From Chloranthus sessilifolius (lineage: Eukaryota; Streptophyta; Magnoliopsida; Chloranthales; Chloranthaceae): a stretch of DNA of 64,000 nt. Under the pieces are notes generated by a model. That model worked only from the letters and a program-made list of their open reading frames with translations. It made no database searches and had not been told where the DNA came from. Position numbers and translations under genes: made by a program. Position 1 is the stretch's first letter, and each line of letters begins with the position of its first letter. Shown piece after piece: positions 35,029 through 41,702 of this stretch. Where the stretch lies: assembly GCA_021018995.1 (NCBI GenBank), contig CM037585.1, positions 128,678,831-128,742,830 on the forward strand, written 5' to 3'.

Positions 35029-36625
35029 AGACATAGAGGGACATTGGGATTTGGGAGTTGGGGAAGAGAGAGATTTTGAGAGTCTATTTACATTAAAAAT
35101 TTGTGGATAAAAAGTTTTTAAAATATCCTTAAAGTTTTGAGATTTGGGGATCCATATTAAAATGTGGATAAAAAAGTTTTTAAAATATCCTTAAGAAGTT
35201 TTGAGATTTGGGGGATCCATATTAAAAGATCTTGCCCCTAAAAAAATGGAACTTAAAAGACTATAAAGAAAAAAAACTTGCGATGGGGGATCCCGGGACA
35301 CCCCCATTGAACAACGTGGCTCTACCACTGAACAGGTGACATGAAGTATTGTGGAGTACAAATACTTCAGCTCTAGACAACATTGAGTGGAGAAGTAGGA
35401 TTTACAAAGCCGGCTCCAAATAGATGGGATAAGGTGGTGATCATGAATATGTTTTGTAATTAATTAATTAATTAAAATTTTTCCACCACCCCCCATAGAT
35501 GACTAGCCTATATTTGTAAAATACTAAAAATTTACTGTTTTTTTTCAGAATTTAAATTTGTAATAAAAAGCGAATCCTTTCACATTTGAAACCTATGGTC
35601 CCGATACCATCCTAGATGCTTTGCTTTCTCATCATGCTACTAACATCCTTGATGGAAAGCATAAAGGATACATAACATACTTTAAATGACCAATTCATGA
35701 TTCATGGTAGGATCGTAGTGACAATTGGTGCTCGAGCATCAGTTGACTAGGGAAATTTTTTGAGAAATCACAGAAGTTTGGAAAAAATTAAAATTTAATA
35801 ATTACAAAAAATTATAAAAAATAGCATCTCATTTGCTACAAGAGTTTTCAGGACTGACATTTTAGTCAAAACACCCAAGCACACTATTATATTGAAGTTT
35901 TACTCGCCAAAGATACTGCCAGTGTTTTAGTACTTTTAAGTTGAGGACAATTGCAACTCGCCAAAGTCACTGCAATTTCTGCTTGTTCTTCTCTGATGTA
36001 GAGCAGCTGCATATTACTTACATGCAAGGATCAAAATATCGGGTAAAATTTCGGTTTCGGGCATGACTGAACCAAAAATTTGGACCGAAATTTCGGCAGA
36101 AAACCGATAATTTGGCCGAAATTTCGACCGAAAATTTGAATCCCATACAAAATATGACCGAAATTTTGGTCATTTCGGCCGAAATTTTGATCCTTGCTTA
36201 CATGTATCACATTTCCATGGTCATTACAATTTTGATGTCGGTGGGATGTTCTAGGTTCCAATGCAATGCCTTCCTTTTCCTTTTTTTCAATGCATTGGCT
36301 GACTTTCTTGAGACTAAATTTTTGGATGGACACAACTCCGGTAGTGAATATTTATGCATGATTTTCCTTTCCGCTTTGGCACAAGATACCCACTTGTCAT
36401 TCTGACAATCATTACCTTTTCTGACAGATACTTGGAGATGAAGACAAACGTGTAAAATATGACAGAGGAGAAGATATCGAATATATGAATATGGGAAGTG
36501 GCGGCGGCGGCTTTAACCCATTTGGTGGCGGAGGACAGCAATTCACTTTCCACTTTGAGGGAGGAGGCTTCCCCGGTGGCGGTGGTGGAGGCGGCTTCCC
36601 TGGCGGGTTTGGATTCAACTTTTGA
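5604..36625 (+). CDS. P58IPK: P58IPK / DNAJC3 ER co-chaperone (nine exons)
   Basis: This encodes a DnaJ co-chaperone of the ER lumen that delivers unfolded clients to BiP and stimulates its ATPase. In animals it also restrains PERK/PKR. Joined exons are 5604-5724, 10070-10235, 17125-17326, 17417-17577, 19982-20075, 20204-20416, 30215-30295, 32129-32347 and 36428-36625. All introns are GT-AG and the phases agree throughout, giving 1455 bp and 484 residues, close to the roughly 480 of plant orthologues. Residues 1-38 form an ER signal peptide with hydrophobic core. TPR repeats run from about 42 to 345. The J domain is at about 367-432 with HPD at 396-398. A Gly/Phe-rich tail ends FNF. No KDEL signal is present. 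Introns are 4345, 6889, 90, 2404, 128, 9798, 1833 and 4080 bp, most of the excess being transposons. The reading frame is intact. It differs from orthologues in small ways, such as CRF-VESE after the first TPR. The upstream ERSE predicts induction by ER stress. Confidence 0.96.
6130..7440 (+). mobile_element. TRIM-type LTR element in intron 1, complete with TSD
   Basis: The 5' LTR 6130-6481 and 3' LTR 7051-7440 both start TGTCATGCACCGA and end GTAACA. The 3' copy has about 38 extra bases from a local duplication of the ATCTTTAGTT-type segment. A PBS TTGGTATCAGAGC begins at 6483, matching initiator tRNA-Met. A purine-rich tract (AAGGAGGGTGGAA) abuts the 3' LTR. The 5-bp TSD TGTGG (6125-6129 and 7441-7445) is perfect. 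The 569-bp interior encodes no recognisable gag or pol, so the element is non-autonomous. It lies in the same orientation as P58IPK. Confidence 0.93.
7523..8486 (+). mobile_element. Second TRIM-like element with about 85-bp LTRs
   Basis: The 3' LTR 8402-8486 reads TGTTATGACCCCAAAGGAAT ... ACCTTAACA. The 5' LTR begins at 7523 with the same sequence and ends at 8158 (GATCTTAACA), but is interrupted by about 540 bp that includes an (AT)n tract. A PBS-like TGGTATTAGAGC starts at 8161. The interior contains two degenerate copies of a GGGGACCCC-rich unit. The candidate TSD is GTTTT (7518-7522) and TTTTT (8487-8491), four of five matching. Confidence 0.7.
7890..7952. repeat. (AT)n microsatellite
   Basis: About 31 uninterrupted TA dinucleotides lie inside the insertion that splits the 5' LTR of the second TRIM. 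Confidence 0.97.
8563..8736 (-). mobile_element. tRNA-derived SINE
   Basis: On the minus strand a pol III A box (TAGCTCAATTGGTTAGG) is followed about 35 bp later by a B box (AGTTCGAGTCCC), then an unrelated body ending in an A tail (T run at about 8561-8569). Flanking direct repeats AAGTAGTTGATGTT (8549-8562) and AAGTAATTGATGTT (8737-8750) match at 13 of 14 bases, the TSD expected of LINE-mobilised SINEs. The insertion is antisense within P58IPK intron 1. Confidence 0.92.
9300..9777 (+). pseudogene. RTE-type LINE 3' fragment
   Basis: Frame-broken translation shows the tail of an RTE-clade reverse transcriptase: around 9530 '[15 protein letters not shown]', then '[20 protein letters not shown]', and finally a segment like '[13 protein letters not shown]'. 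It ends in the GAT-rich tail usual for this clade. Stops and frameshifts make it inactive. Related ends occur at 34430-35440 and 51895-52121. Confidence 0.75.
10070..10235 (+). CDS. P58IPK: P58IPK exon 2: first TPRs
   Basis: The acceptor TTTGCAG/ACATC completes codon 41 (Asp). The exon encodes the first TPR, with the hallmark pattern [20 protein letters not shown] followed by [13 protein letters not shown]. The donor TGCAG/GTACTT leaves two bases of an Arg codon. Confidence 0.95.
10625..10857. mobile_element. Inverted-repeat element in intron 2
   Basis: The left arm, starting near GTTTGTATTAG with CAATCTTAGTCCCTCTG further in, is mirrored by the right arm reading GGAGGACTGAGATTG ... CTAATACAAGC. 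The arms are about 85 bp and moderately diverged. No reading frame is present and the TSD is not resolved. Confidence 0.55.
11276..11752. repeat. Tandem duplication, period about 247 bp
   Basis: Two diverged copies share 'TTCATCACCATTAATTTATG', 'AAACTTAAACTTAAAGCTCA' and 'AACTATAGTTAC', starting near 11276 and 11521. Only non-coding intron 2 sequence is involved. Confidence 0.8.
11862..12066. mobile_element. CAAGG-type hAT MITE, diverged copy
   Basis: It starts CAAGGTTCAAAATCTTGG and ends GGAATTTTGAACCTTG, matching the TIRs of the copies at 36025 and 15047. The interior has the family's GATACGTAT/TATCGGGCGATAC words. Flanking octamers do not match, so the insertion is old. Confidence 0.7.
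12598..12690. repeat. TG/CA/TA microsatellite cluster
   Basis: Alternating purine-pyrimidine runs of (TG)n, (CA)n and (TA)n lie in intron 2. They create spurious Tyr/Val/Cys/His-rich frames on both strands. Confidence 0.9.
12985..13418. mobile_element. Inverted-repeat element with MITE-A core
   Basis: Left end GGCTGGTGTTACTAACACAC and right end ...GTAGTAACATCAGCC are inverted. The arms continue through 'CCTCACTT', 'GTTGACTG' and 'TCAGATGA' to a centre containing CACGTGGCACACA and its mirror TGTGCCATGTGG. A 7-bp direct repeat TTTTTAA flanks it (12978-12984 and 13419-13425). A fragment of the same outer arm occurs at 3283-3440. Confidence 0.8.
13812..14920 (+). mobile_element. Retroelement remnant: gag-like segment between direct repeats
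   Basis: Two direct repeats, 13812-13957 and 14760-14920, share 'TTTCTCCATA', 'GGATTAGGGTTTG' and 'GATTAGGGTTTAGAAGAGGA'. Between them, 14516-14704 translates to a copia gag-like piece ([20 protein letters not shown] ... [10 protein letters not shown]). The arrangement suggests a small LTR element, but no clear PBS, PPT or TSD was found. Confidence 0.45.
15047..15493. mobile_element. CAAGG-type hAT MITE with 8-bp TSD
   Basis: The TIRs are CATGGATCAAAATATCG on the left and, on the minus strand of the right end, TATGGATAAAAAAATCG. The 8-bp TSD CATATAAC (15039-15046 and 15494-15501) is perfect, diagnostic of the hAT superfamily. The interior repeats 'CGATACGTATCGG'-like words and 'TATCGTTCAAATTATCG'. 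No coding capacity. Confidence 0.88.
15504..16280. mobile_element. Family-C element containing a MITE-A insertion
   Basis: The ends AGGGAGCTAATACTTGCAC and GTGCAAGTATTGGCTCCCT are inverted, with a 7-bp direct repeat ATAACTA (15497-15503 and 16281-16287). The interior carries repeated 'GGTGCAAGTA' and 'AAGTGGGGTGCA' words. A complete family-A MITE lies within it at about 15735-16075. Its target overlaps the 3' TSD of the hAT MITE ending at 15493. Confidence 0.8.
15735..16075. mobile_element. Complete MITE family A copy
   Basis: The arms are near-perfect inverted repeats across almost the whole length. 'ATTGATTGCTTTAAGTTAGA' on the left mirrors 'TCTAACTTAAAGCAATCAAT' on the right, and 'ACTGACCGTCTGATGGTAC' mirrors 'GTACCATCAGATGGTCAGT'. 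The centre has GTGATGTGGGCCATGTAAC. No reading frame of interest. Confidence 0.88.
17125..17326 (+). CDS. P58IPK: P58IPK exon 3: TPRs
   Basis: The acceptor GATGCAG/ATTTG completes Arg96. It encodes residues to 163, including the acidic-basic stretch [20 protein letters not shown] and the start of the repeat ending [11 protein letters not shown]. The exon ends in phase 0 at CAAAG/GTATCC. Confidence 0.95.
17417..17577 (+). CDS. P58IPK: P58IPK exon 4: TPRs
   Basis: The acceptor is GTTGCAG/GCAAAAC. The segment [20 protein letters not shown] through [17 protein letters not shown] is among the most conserved parts of plant P58IPK. The 90-bp intron before it is the shortest in the gene. Two bases of an Arg codon remain at the donor. 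Confidence 0.96.
18077..18196. mobile_element. CAAGG-type hAT MITE, truncated copy
   Basis: It begins CAAGGATTAAAATTTCGG, the family TIR, followed by CCGATACGTATCGGAC and a mirrored TCAATGTA/TACATTGA pair. The expected CCTTG right end is missing, so it is truncated or rearranged. Confidence 0.6.
18242..18447. repeat. Near-identical 103-bp tandem duplication
   Basis: Copies 18242-18344 and 18345-18447 appear identical or nearly so (TATGTTATATTGTACCATCA ... CCTACATTAG). The unit includes the left end of the following MITE, so the duplication postdates that insertion. It is recent because the copies have not diverged. Confidence 0.93.
18398..18771. mobile_element. Long-TIR MITE with TA target
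   Basis: Inverted arms of about 120 bp start AAGGTAGCCTGGTACTAAGG on the left and AAGGTCACCTAGTACCAAAG on the minus strand at the right. They include CCCAATCACATGAT and mirrored ATCATGTGATTGGG. TA dinucleotides flank both ends, as in Tc1/mariner-derived Stowaway elements. It lies in intron 4. Confidence 0.8.
19982..20075 (+). CDS. P58IPK: P58IPK exon 5: TPR
   Basis: The acceptor TTCTTCAG/GCACTTTC completes Arg217. It encodes [20 protein letters not shown] and the basic run KNLLKKTKS, and ends in phase 0 at AAAAGT/GTAAGA. Confidence 0.95.
20204..20416 (+). CDS. P58IPK: P58IPK exon 6: TPRs
   Basis: The acceptor is GACTGCAG/GCAGAAG. It encodes residues 249-319 with two TPR helical pairs, [19 protein letters not shown] and [20 protein letters not shown]. 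It ends in phase 0 at ATGCAG/GTTTGA and is followed by the 9.8-kb intron containing the hAT element. Confidence 0.95.
21510..21730. repeat. Degenerate TTTAGGG-rich tract
   Basis: Around twenty TTTAGGG, TTAGGGA and AGGGCTTTAGG variants are arranged partly in two longer repeats containing 'GGGATTGCGAAAGTGCTTTAG' variants. It resembles interstitial telomere-like DNA of plant type, inside the hAT element and next to a family-B MITE. Confidence 0.7.
21733..22173. mobile_element. MITE family B copy
   Basis: It starts AGGGACCGACTCACCTGACC and ends GGGAGCCATTATCCCT. The TIRs continue through GTTTAAAC motifs, and the interior aligns with 55081-55526 ('TTGATCATAGAT', 'CACTTCAATGGTG', 'ACCATTTGGTG'). 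Non-coding. Confidence 0.75.
23020..23500. other. AT-rich leader within the hAT element
   Basis: Very AT-rich sequence with repeated 'ATTATATAATATAATAT' and 'GCACAACAAATTATT' words precedes the transposase frame. No gene seen. Confidence 0.6.
23536..25656 (+). pseudogene. hAT-family transposase, disrupted
   Basis: The first open segment, 23536-24096, begins with a BED-type zinc finger ([20 protein letters not shown] ... MKNHLG), though the final His of the finger pair is not in its usual place. Beyond a TAG at about 24096, a DUF659-like catalytic region follows with stops and shifts ([30 protein letters not shown] at about 24310-24440). Segments 24618-25235 and 25327-25656 carry the C-terminal hAT dimerisation motif ([20 protein letters not shown]). 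It would bind element termini and cut and paste DNA, but it is inactive as it stands. An acidic tail follows. Confidence 0.88.
26150..26325 (+). mobile_element. L1 LINE 3' end
   Basis: 'GTAGTACCTTACTACCCGCC' followed by 'TTTGTTATCGTTTCA' and an A run is the same 3' terminus seen at 33571-33753 (+) and 32821-33532 (-). It is a short 5'-truncated insertion inside the hAT element. Confidence 0.65.
26330..26680. repeat. GAGAGAG-rich region of the hAT element
   Basis: Purine-rich sequence with AGAGAGAG and CGGCGGCAAGAG motifs is the counterpart, in opposite orientation, of the TCTCTCTCTAAAACCC-rich region at 50080-50360 in the related element. It creates Arg/Glu-rich chance frames. Confidence 0.55.
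27029..27063. repeat. (AT)n microsatellite
   Basis: About 17 TA dinucleotides in intron 6. Confidence 0.95.
29731..29968. repeat. 119-bp tandem duplication
   Basis: Two copies starting TTTCACCTTTTTTTTATGAA at 29731 and 29850 share 'AAACTACTAGATA' and 'TTGTAGTTTAGACTTTAG' with few differences. Both lie about 250-480 bp upstream of exon 7. Confidence 0.9.
30215..30295 (+). CDS. P58IPK: P58IPK exon 7: last TPR
   Basis: The acceptor is TTGCAG/AGAGGTGAAG. Its 27 codons read [20 protein letters not shown] plus AAQKSPQ, the last TPR before the J domain. Both ends are phase 0. Confidence 0.94.
32129..32347 (+). CDS. P58IPK: P58IPK exon 8: J domain
   Basis: The acceptor is CTTTGCAG/GATACG. It encodes residues 347-419. 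A helical linker leads to [20 protein letters not shown], then the J-domain helix II and the catalytic HPD in LQWHPDKN (396-398), which activates the Hsp70 ATPase. The exon ends in phase 0 at ATGAG/GTCTAG. Confidence 0.97.
32821..33532 (-). pseudogene. 5'-truncated L1 LINE with zf-RVT domain
   Basis: On the minus strand the open segment around 33111-33536 encodes the zinc-binding reverse-transcriptase-associated region typical of plant L1 ORF2 C-termini ([20 protein letters not shown], then Cys, then [25 protein letters not shown]). A poly-A tail appears as the T run 32821-32837. Flanking ACCAATGCTA (32811-32820) and ACAAATGCTA (33533-33542) match at 9 of 10 as a TSD. It is 712 bp and lies antisense in P58IPK intron 8. 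Confidence 0.9.
33571..33753 (+). mobile_element. Second short L1 3' end, opposite orientation
   Basis: A 183-bp 5'-truncated copy ends in an A tail, with a perfect TSD GTGCTAGGCG (33561-33570 and 33754-33763), possibly extended by preceding A bases. Its 3' sequence 'CCTTACTACCCGCCAAG ... TTTGTTACCGTTTCA' is the same family as the minus-strand copy beside it. Confidence 0.9.
34150..34285 (+). mobile_element. Possible SINE
   Basis: A B-box-like GGTTCAAATCCCA lies about 55 bp downstream of an A-box-like stretch, and a T run follows at 34270-34283. No TSD was identified, so this is only a candidate. Confidence 0.3.
34683..35330. mobile_element. Non-autonomous hAT element (648 bp)
   Basis: The ends TAGTGGCGGAGCCAGGA and, on the minus strand, CAGTGGTAGAGCCACG are hAT TIRs of the type seen in intron 6. 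The TSD is GACAGGTG (34675-34682) against AACAGGTG (35331-35338), 7 of 8. The interior is AT-rich with a (GA)n tract. It is inserted into an older RTE LINE. Confidence 0.85.
34965..35023. repeat. (GA)n microsatellite
   Basis: About 29 GA dinucleotides within the 648-bp hAT element. Confidence 0.95.
36025..36196. mobile_element. CAAGG-type hAT MITE, intact, with 8-bp TSD
   Basis: This 172-bp element starts CAAGGATCAAAATATCGG and its minus-strand right end reads CAAGGATCAAAATTTCGG, 17 of 18 matching. The TSD CTTACATG (36017-36024 and 36197-36204) is perfect. The interior is a string of CCGAAATTTCGG-like palindromes. It sits 231 bp upstream of the exon 9 acceptor of P58IPK. Confidence 0.95.
36428..36625 (+). 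CDS. P58IPK: P58IPK exon 9: end of J domain and G/F tail
   Basis: The acceptor is TTCTGACAG/ATACTT. It finishes the J domain with [16 protein letters not shown], followed by a Gly/Phe-rich tail ([20 protein letters not shown] and further Gly runs), and stops with TGA at 36623-36625. The tail composition matches plant orthologues. Confidence 0.96.
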   Translation: MLGDEDKRVKYDRGEDIEYMNMGSGGGGFNPFGGGGQQFTFHFEGGGFPGGGGGGGFPGGFGFNF

Positions 36626-37110
36626 TTAGTAAATTATTCATGATTTCGGTTGGCCACGCCAATTGGTTCTTACAAAATCTGAAGAGGAGGTATATAGTTC
36701 AAGATATAAACTTGTTTTCTCCAGAGGGGGGCACAAGCTTGCTTACCTTACCGATTGCTAACAGGTACGACGAGAAGTTGGTAGATAGTGTTGAAAGAGG
36801 CCTCTAGAGGTTTCTTACTTGGCGGTTTTGCATCCCCCACAATCTCGGGAATTTGTATGAGTTTGTTATACTCTCATTTTTTTGTTTTTTTAGAGTAGAT
36901 GGGCTCCTTGTTTTGCTTTATGATAGTAGAGGAGCTCGACACCGAAAGGAAAACACTCATTTATTGATGGAATTGTATTGACCATCAAGCTTTTTATCAT
37001 CAAATTGATAGGCATCCATAATTCCGTATTGTTTGTGCTTTCTATGACAAATAGGGTTTGCAAATCAAGTACCTCACAAAATAATAGTATTTTTGTATTT
37101 TTGTTTCGTT
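36626..37110 (+). other. Probable 3' UTR of P58IPK
   Basis: Unique sequence without repeats follows the stop codon. No canonical AATAAA is obvious. AT-rich near-upstream words such as TTTTTGTATTTTTG and AATATAATC near 37080-37120 could serve for polyadenylation, so the end is only approximate. Confidence 0.45.
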
Positions 37111-37907
37111 CTTTTAATATAATCTCTGTTTTTTACTGATTGAAAAAAATATAAAAATTATAAATAGCAAATGCAACTCTATTATTGCGTAGAAAATGAC
37201 ATCCACAAATGACCCATATTTGAAACGATGAAATGTACGTGAGGATCAGCGTGGGAGGGAGCCCAAATGAAGGGGATAAAAGGGAAGTTCTGGTTGGAAA
37301 AGAATAATGGGATTTTCAGGAGAGTTGGAGAAGACCTGTTCACTTTGATTATTAAGGCAGCTCGGAACTTTAGGGTTTGTTTGAATGTTTTTAAGGAAAA
37401 TGGTAGAAATGAATTTGAAGATCCCATAGATTCCATCCCCTTTTGGAATCAATAGGAATTTATCTTTTTTCGACATTTGCATTGCATAATAGCCTGTAGA
37501 AAAATGGAGAGGACCATCAGGGTGGTGTACATAACACACACCAAACTAAAAATTGGAAAGAGCACCATCGTTCTCAATAGATAAAAATTATGGTTGCCCA
37601 ATCCAATCCGATGGTACACTTGACCCCACCTGACCCGGGAAGAGATTATAAATTTTATTTTATTATATATATAATATCATAAAATACCCGGCCGGAAAAA
37701 AAATCCTTATGTTCATTATATATATGTAAATTATTAGAAAATACCCGACCTGGATGTCTCATGCCCTGCCCCTGACTCACCCATTGACTGCCGTAAGTTG
37801 TCCGAGAGAGAGAGAGGGAGAGAGAATCGTATAGAAAGGAAGAGATCGACGCAAAAAAAAGGCGAAAAGGAGATTTTCTATGAAATCCCCTTATTTTAAA
37901 GGGATTT

Positions 37908-40900
37908 TGTAACAACCCGGATTTTTAGATTTTATTTTAACGGTGTTAGATGATGCACCACACTATGTACTGTGCTAACGCTCCACATCAGAATTGAAAC
38001 CCACCCTTTAAAATAATAAAAAAAAATTCTAATGTTTCCTACATCAAAATTAGACTCATTGCGAAGTGCTCGTCGATACGATTCTAACGATATATAATTT
38101 GACGACTTCTGACAAGAATATAAAAAGTTATGCCCATTTTAAGTGATCAAGCAAGTCAAAGGGTATAATTGTAATTTCGGGAGAGAAACACCAATTACTT
38201 TGGTGCTTATGTACGAAACCTTTTCTCAAGCTATCTAAGTTACGTATGAATTCTGATTCCGTGTAAAAATCTTCTATTCTATTAAATCTCCTACGAAAAG
38301 TGTTAATTAGAGTTGTCCTAAAATTTTATACCATTATAAATAAAACTTTAAAAGCTTTCTACTCTCTATAATAAAAAAATCATTCTCTCTGAAGACCTAG
38401 ACGAACCGATGCCTTGGGCATCGACCTTTTCAACCCGAATCGCCGTTGATCTTCGGTTCACGCTTTAAGAGGTGGGTACCCATCAATCCATCTTGTTCTT
38501 CTCAGATCCCGTCGCGTAGGATGCGTTCGATCGCGCATCGACGGGTTTAAAAATCTTATTTAAACCTAAATATCTCATAAATTAATAGATCTATATATTT
38601 AATATATGTTCTTTTGTTTGAGCCATTAATATTTTACCTTATATTATGTCTGTATATTTAATATATTTACTTCCTCTTTTATGTCTGTAAAATTAATTAA
38701 ATTTTAATACTTATAAATTCGATAGATTGACTTAATTGGCATAATATCATATTGATATTATTTATTTTCAAATCTATATAGTATAAATTTATCCTTCTAC
38801 TAAGACTATAATAATATATATTATTATTACAAGTTTATATTATTATTTATTTAAAACTAATTAAGCCCAAAAAAATTAAATTAAAATTTTATTTTATTTA
38901 AATGAATAATAGATTGCACCAACTTAAAGTTTCGGGTCCGAACTTGCGGCTACGAACCTGAATTTGCAGCCACGAACTCGAGCTCGCGACCATTGATGCA
39001 CCTGTCCCGGTATTTTAGTCATAACATTTTAGTCCGACCTCGGATTAATGTGATTCTTACGGCATTGGAAAGAAGATAGCGAGCTCTACAACTTTATGTG
39101 AAATAGTCATTTCACGAATATGACGTTTTAGAGGTCAAAATAGAGCAACAAGTCGGATTGAATTTTGAATGACTCAAGGTTATTCGAATTTAATATTATT
39201 TTCTAATTCTCATGACCAAAGTTCCTGTATATATTATATTGTAAGGTCTTTCGATCGATAGTCATGATAAATTATAACTTAATATGTATAAATATCATTT
39301 AATTTAATTATCTAATTATTATATATATATATATATATATCAATTTATCGCTTCAACGCGACCTCTTCGATAACACAAAGTGTTAGGAATTCGATACCTC
39401 GTGAACATCGAACCCCGACCTTCCCGTTATCGAAAATATACTTATAATTATCCTATTCTATGTTATATTGGAATGTGTGTAAATAAATGTATATATATAT
39501 AAATATAAGATAATTTAATATAAATCTTTTTGTACGTCTGACTTTCTGTATTTTTATCTAAATTACATTATATGAGTTATGAGTAAGTTAGGACATATGT
39601 ACGAGAGTGTATGAATCATGTCTACGCTTGGGCGTGGTGACTCACTGAGATGGTATCGAAGCGAGGAATACACTGTATTCACATGCCTTACAACTCATGG
39701 TGGAATGGGACCCATTACGAGTTGGGTGAGTGTGAATTGAATTGTAACCAGATATCTGATGGCATATACAGTGATCCTATCACCCCGAGTTTTAATACGA
39801 GAGGATAAGATATGAGATATGATACGAGAATCAGGCTTTGGGTCTTAGCTGTGGTGAGGTTTCTTTTACGATTACGTGAAACTCGGTATATTAGCGTCCA
39901 TGTACGGATGCAATACCTCTATGGTAGTATAAACTATCACACGAAGTACATTCAGGTTACTACGGAACCTTTTTCTTGGGAAGCGTAAATTAGGAAGGTT
40001 GCCTCACTATAGTTTGTCATAGGATTAAGTATAAGAGTATGATAAAATATAATTATGAGATAAGATAAGTTATGATACGAGTACGATAATAAGACATCGC
40101 TGTGTAGGCCAGCAAAAGATAAAGAACTTAAGTCTATGTACGTGTCGTTCCTTGCGTAGCCACCGTAAGGGCAACAACGTCTTTCAGCCAAGACGGATCT
40201 CTGGGAGAGATTATGAGTATGAGTGCGTTATGAGTGAGTTTGGCCATTGTCTCCCCATTGGCTGGGTGGTGGAGTATGAGTATGACACGAGGGCGTTATA
40301 ATATGGTGGTATGATACTATGTTGACCCTCCCATAGTAGCTCGAGCAGCGACTCTGGCATAGGTCGTTTAGGATTTCACTAGTATGTTAGTTACGCTCAT
40401 GCGATGTACAGACGTATGTGCGAGAATGATAATAATACATGGTATGATATATTATGAGATATGGTAAGGCACGTTAGGATATGAGTGTCTAGATCATGGT
40501 CTTGCATTTTTGCCTTTCTTTTGCTATCTACTTTGAGATACCATATTTATCACTCACAAGATGCACCCACAATGCACCTGAGTAGTATGGGGTGGATTGG
40601 TGGTGTATCCACTGAGTTTACGTGACTGAGTAAACTCATCCCACGATAATCTAACAGTTGCAGGTGATTACGCTGGTGGAGTAGATGCGAGCCATCTAGA
40701 TTTGGAAATAAATAATATCAATATGATTTAGTAGAAGAATAAATTTATACTATATAGATTTGGAAATAAATAATATCAATATGATATTATGCCAATTAAG
40801 TCAATCTATCAAATTTATAAGTATTAAAATTTAATTAATTTTACAGACATAAAGGAGGAAGTAAACATATTAAATATACAGACCTAATATAAGATAAAAT

Positions 40901-41702
40901 ATTAATGGCTCAAACAAAAGAAATTTTTGAAAAGAAAAGAGAAATAACATATAAACCCAATTTACAAAATATACAACTTTCAAGGGAAAACATATATTAA
41001 ATATATAGATCTATTAATTTATGAGATATTTGGGTTTAAATAAGATTTTTAAACTCGTCGATGCGCGATCGAACGCATCCTACGCGACGGGATCTGAGAA
41101 GAACAAGATGGATTGATGGGTACCCACCTCTTGAAGCGTGAACCGAAGATCAACGGCGATTCGGGTTGAAAAGGTCGATGCCCAAGGCGTCAGTTCGTCT
41201 AGGTCTTCAAAGAGAATGATTTTTTATTATAGAGAGTAGAGAGCTTTTAAAGTTTTATTTATGATGGTATAAAATTTTAGTTCAACTCTAATTAACACTT
41301 TTCGTAGGAGATTTAATAGAATAGAAGATTTTTACACGGAATAAGAATTCATATGTAACTTGGATAGCTTGAGAAAAGGTTTCATTCCAGCGTTTTGCAT
41401 AATCACCAAAGCAATTGGTGTTTCTCTTCCGAAATTACAATTATACCCTTTGACTTGCTTGATCACTTAAAATAAGCATAACTTTTTATATTCATGTCAG
41501 AAGTCGTCAAATTATATATCGTTGGAATCGTATCGACAAGGACTTCGCAATGAGTCTAATTTTGATATAGGAAACATTAGAATTTTTTTTTATTTATTTT
41601 AAAGGGTGGGTTTCGATTCCGATGTGGAGCGTTAGCACAGTACATAGTGTGGTGCATCATCTAACACCGTTAAAATAAAATCTAAAAATTCGGGTTGTTA
41701 CA
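37908..41702. mobile_element. 3.8-kb element with inverted LTR-like arms
   Basis: The left end TGTAACAACCCGGATTTTTA and the minus strand of the right end TGTAACAACCCGAATTTTTA begin arms of about 0.9-1.0 kb (roughly 37908-38806 and 40726-41702) that are nearly identical by eye. The right arm carries about 90 extra bases. The TG...CA ends and perfect 5-bp TSD GATTT (37903-37907 and 41703-41707) are those of LTR retrotransposons, yet the arms are inverted rather than direct. Each arm has a promoter-like TATAAATAAAA (about 38335 on the left) pointing inward. The middle (38807-40725) has the look of gypsy LTR sequence but no gag or pol. See the corresponding finding. Confidence 0.85.
40698..40785. 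repeat. Short direct duplication at inner arm boundary
   Basis: 'TAGATTTGGAAATAAATAAT' followed by 'ATCAATATGAT' occurs at 40699 and again at about 40757, separated by sequence matching the opposite arm. It marks a template-switch or repair junction where the inverted arm begins. Confidence 0.8.

Larger units (their letters stand above)
34430..35440 (+). pseudogene. RTE LINE 3' end split by a hAT element
   Basis: Before 34682 the text reads like an RTE reverse-transcriptase tail (RWFGYAH-type 'GAGATGGTTTGGGTATGCTC', then 'GGGAGTAGGAGGGGAGGACC'). After 35330 it continues with 'TGGAGAAGTAGGATTTACAA' and the conserved 'CTCCAAATAGATGGGATAAG' end. Removing 34683-35338 restores continuity with the other two RTE copies. 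Confidence 0.75.

Noticed and set aside
36412-36618. Minus-strand proline-rich frame
   Set aside because: It is the antisense of the Gly-rich tail of P58IPK exon 9; Pro runs are the complement of GGN codons.
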